A stretch of DNA of 6,597 nucleotides, taken from the NCBI GenBank assembly GCA_964572885.1, contig CAZNFC010000042.1, positions 1 through 6,597 on the forward strand, written 5' to 3'. A model generated the notes under the pieces. It was not told where the DNA came from, searched no databases, and saw nothing but the letters and a program-made list of their open reading frames with translations. A program made the translations under genes and the position numbers. This document shows positions 6,187 to 6,597 of this stretch, in pieces (the first letter of the stretch is position 1; the number at the start of each line of letters is the position of its first letter). The stretch comes from UBA10107 sp964572885. Its GTDB lineage: Archaea > Nanobdellota > Nanobdellia > Woesearchaeales > UBA10107.

Positions 6187-6474
6187 TTATTTTTTTGATA
6201 ATGAAAAGATGTTTCTGAATTTATTCACTATTGTCTGCCTTGTGCATCTTGAGCATAAGACACCGCCAAATGGCCTTTCGGGTCTTTTCTGTGTCTTGGA
6301 CATATTTGACAATTCATTCGAATGTGCTCTTGCAACGCCCTTCAGATAGTCTCCACAGCCTGCACACTGAGCTTTACCAGGCATTCTTCTATAGTAATGA
6401 GTTGTTACCTTGCCACTCGGTATTCTTACTTTTGACCTTCTCAGGCTCCTTGATTTTAGTCTTCCATCAACCAT
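6187..6474 (-). CDS. rpl34e: 50S ribosomal protein eL34 (L34e)
   Basis: This is a 95-aa large-subunit protein of the archaeal/eukaryotic eL34 family. Two Cys pairs, CAGC (C37, C40) and CSRC (C74, C77), form the expected zinc-binding site. The N terminus is strongly basic (KSRSLRRSKVRIPSGKVTTHYYRR, about 7-30), and KRPERPFGGVLCSRC (63-77) is a typical family block. The length is normal. It is the first gene of a leftward operon with rpl14e. ATG 6474 has no Shine-Dalgarno sequence but a TATA box about 26 nt upstream, so its mRNA is probably leaderless. In many archaea a cytidylate kinase gene lies between rpl34e and rpl14e (recalled, not checked), and here none does. Confidence 0.94.
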   Translation of the reverse strand: MVDGRLKSRSLRRSKVRIPSGKVTTHYYRRMPGKAQCAGCGDYLKGVARAHSNELSNMSKTQKRPERPFGGVLCSRCTRQTIVNKFRNIFSLSKK

Positions 6475-6495
6475 GATGAAACTGACAAAGGGGAC

Positions 6496-6510
6496 ATTTA
6501 AATACCTTTC
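6496..6510 (-). promoter_or_regulatory. Proximal promoter of rpl34e-rpl14e
   Basis: On the minus strand the BRE-like GAAAGG (6510-6505) precedes TATTTAAAT (6504-6496), centred about 26 nt from the rpl34e ATG. This gives a leaderless start. The TATA core is palindromic, and the plus strand also carries AAGGGG beside it, so some rightward use cannot be excluded. Confidence 0.55.
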
Positions 6511-6541
6511 TAAGTGAGTTTATATATAAAATATATATCTC

Positions 6542-6561
6542 TATTTATAAATCCCCTAATT
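6542..6561 (-). promoter_or_regulatory. Upstream leftward BRE/TATA element
   Basis: On the minus strand AATTAGGGGATTTATAAATA matches the pelA promoter (plus strand 7-26) at 17 of 20 positions, including AGGGG and TTTATA. Used leftward it would start transcription near 6521 and add a leader of roughly 47 nt to rpl34e, making a tandem promoter. Confidence 0.4.
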
Positions 6562-6563
6562 GT

Positions 6564-6581
6564 AAAAGAAAAGTATATATA
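6564..6581 (+). promoter_or_regulatory. Rightward promoter for a gene beyond the window
   Basis: AAAAGAAAAG followed by TATATATA (6574-6581) shares AAAAGTATATA with the pheS promoter. By archaeal spacing, transcription would begin a few bases past the window's end. The strand and the existence of that gene cannot be verified here. Confidence 0.4.
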
Positions 6582-6597
6582 CCTATTTCCCCAGAAG

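Noticed and set aside
6231..6476. 81-codon open frame on the plus strand over rpl34e
   Set aside because: It is the complement of a recognisable eL34 with both Cys pairs intact, and no family is apparent in the translation.
6473..6485. ATGATGA followed by CTGA, resembling box C and box D of a C/D sRNA
   Set aside because: Only two bases separate the boxes, and no C'/D' pair or guide-length spacing is present. The match arises from the rpl34e start region.

Overview
This is a compact, AT-rich archaeal window made of housekeeping information-processing genes. The archaeal assignment rests on Pelota, on the archaeal/eukaryotic-type PheS and PheT, on ribosomal proteins eL34 and eL14 (absent from bacteria), and on TATA-box promoters about 25-27 nt upstream of start codons that have no leader. 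The gene density and the style of the TrmB-family regulator recall DPANN archaea (Woesearchaeota/Pacearchaeota-like). That placement is an inference from memory, not from a search.

Layout from left to right: pelA (ribosome rescue factor Pelota, +); a 150-nt gap with a 12-bp inverted repeat; a TrmB-family regulator (+); a possible 57-codon small ORF (+); pheS and pheT (both subunits of phenylalanyl-tRNA synthetase, overlapping by one base, +); and an unrecognised 98-aa acidic helical protein (+). The last of these runs stop-to-stop into the leftward rpl34e-rpl14e operon (-). The right edge is a 123-nt AT-rich region with promoter-like elements in both directions, the outermost pointing to a gene just beyond the window.

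Most of the named genes serve translation. PheST charges tRNA-Phe, eL34 and eL14 are large-subunit proteins, and Pelota (with its partners aEF1A and ABCE1, not seen here) rescues stalled ribosomes. The regulator has no sugar-metabolism neighbours, so its target cannot be read from context.

Three promoter-proximal genes (pelA, pheS, rpl34e) appear leaderless, while two operon-internal genes (pheT, rpl14e) have Shine-Dalgarno sites. trmB is the exception: it has its own promoter and a short leader with a strong Shine-Dalgarno site.

I found no mobile element, CRISPR array, tRNA or rRNA gene, and no convincing new multi-gene system. The points most worth a second look are the two unrecognised small ORFs, a GNRA-capped hairpin against the rpl14e ribosome-binding site, and the inverted repeat between pelA and trmB.
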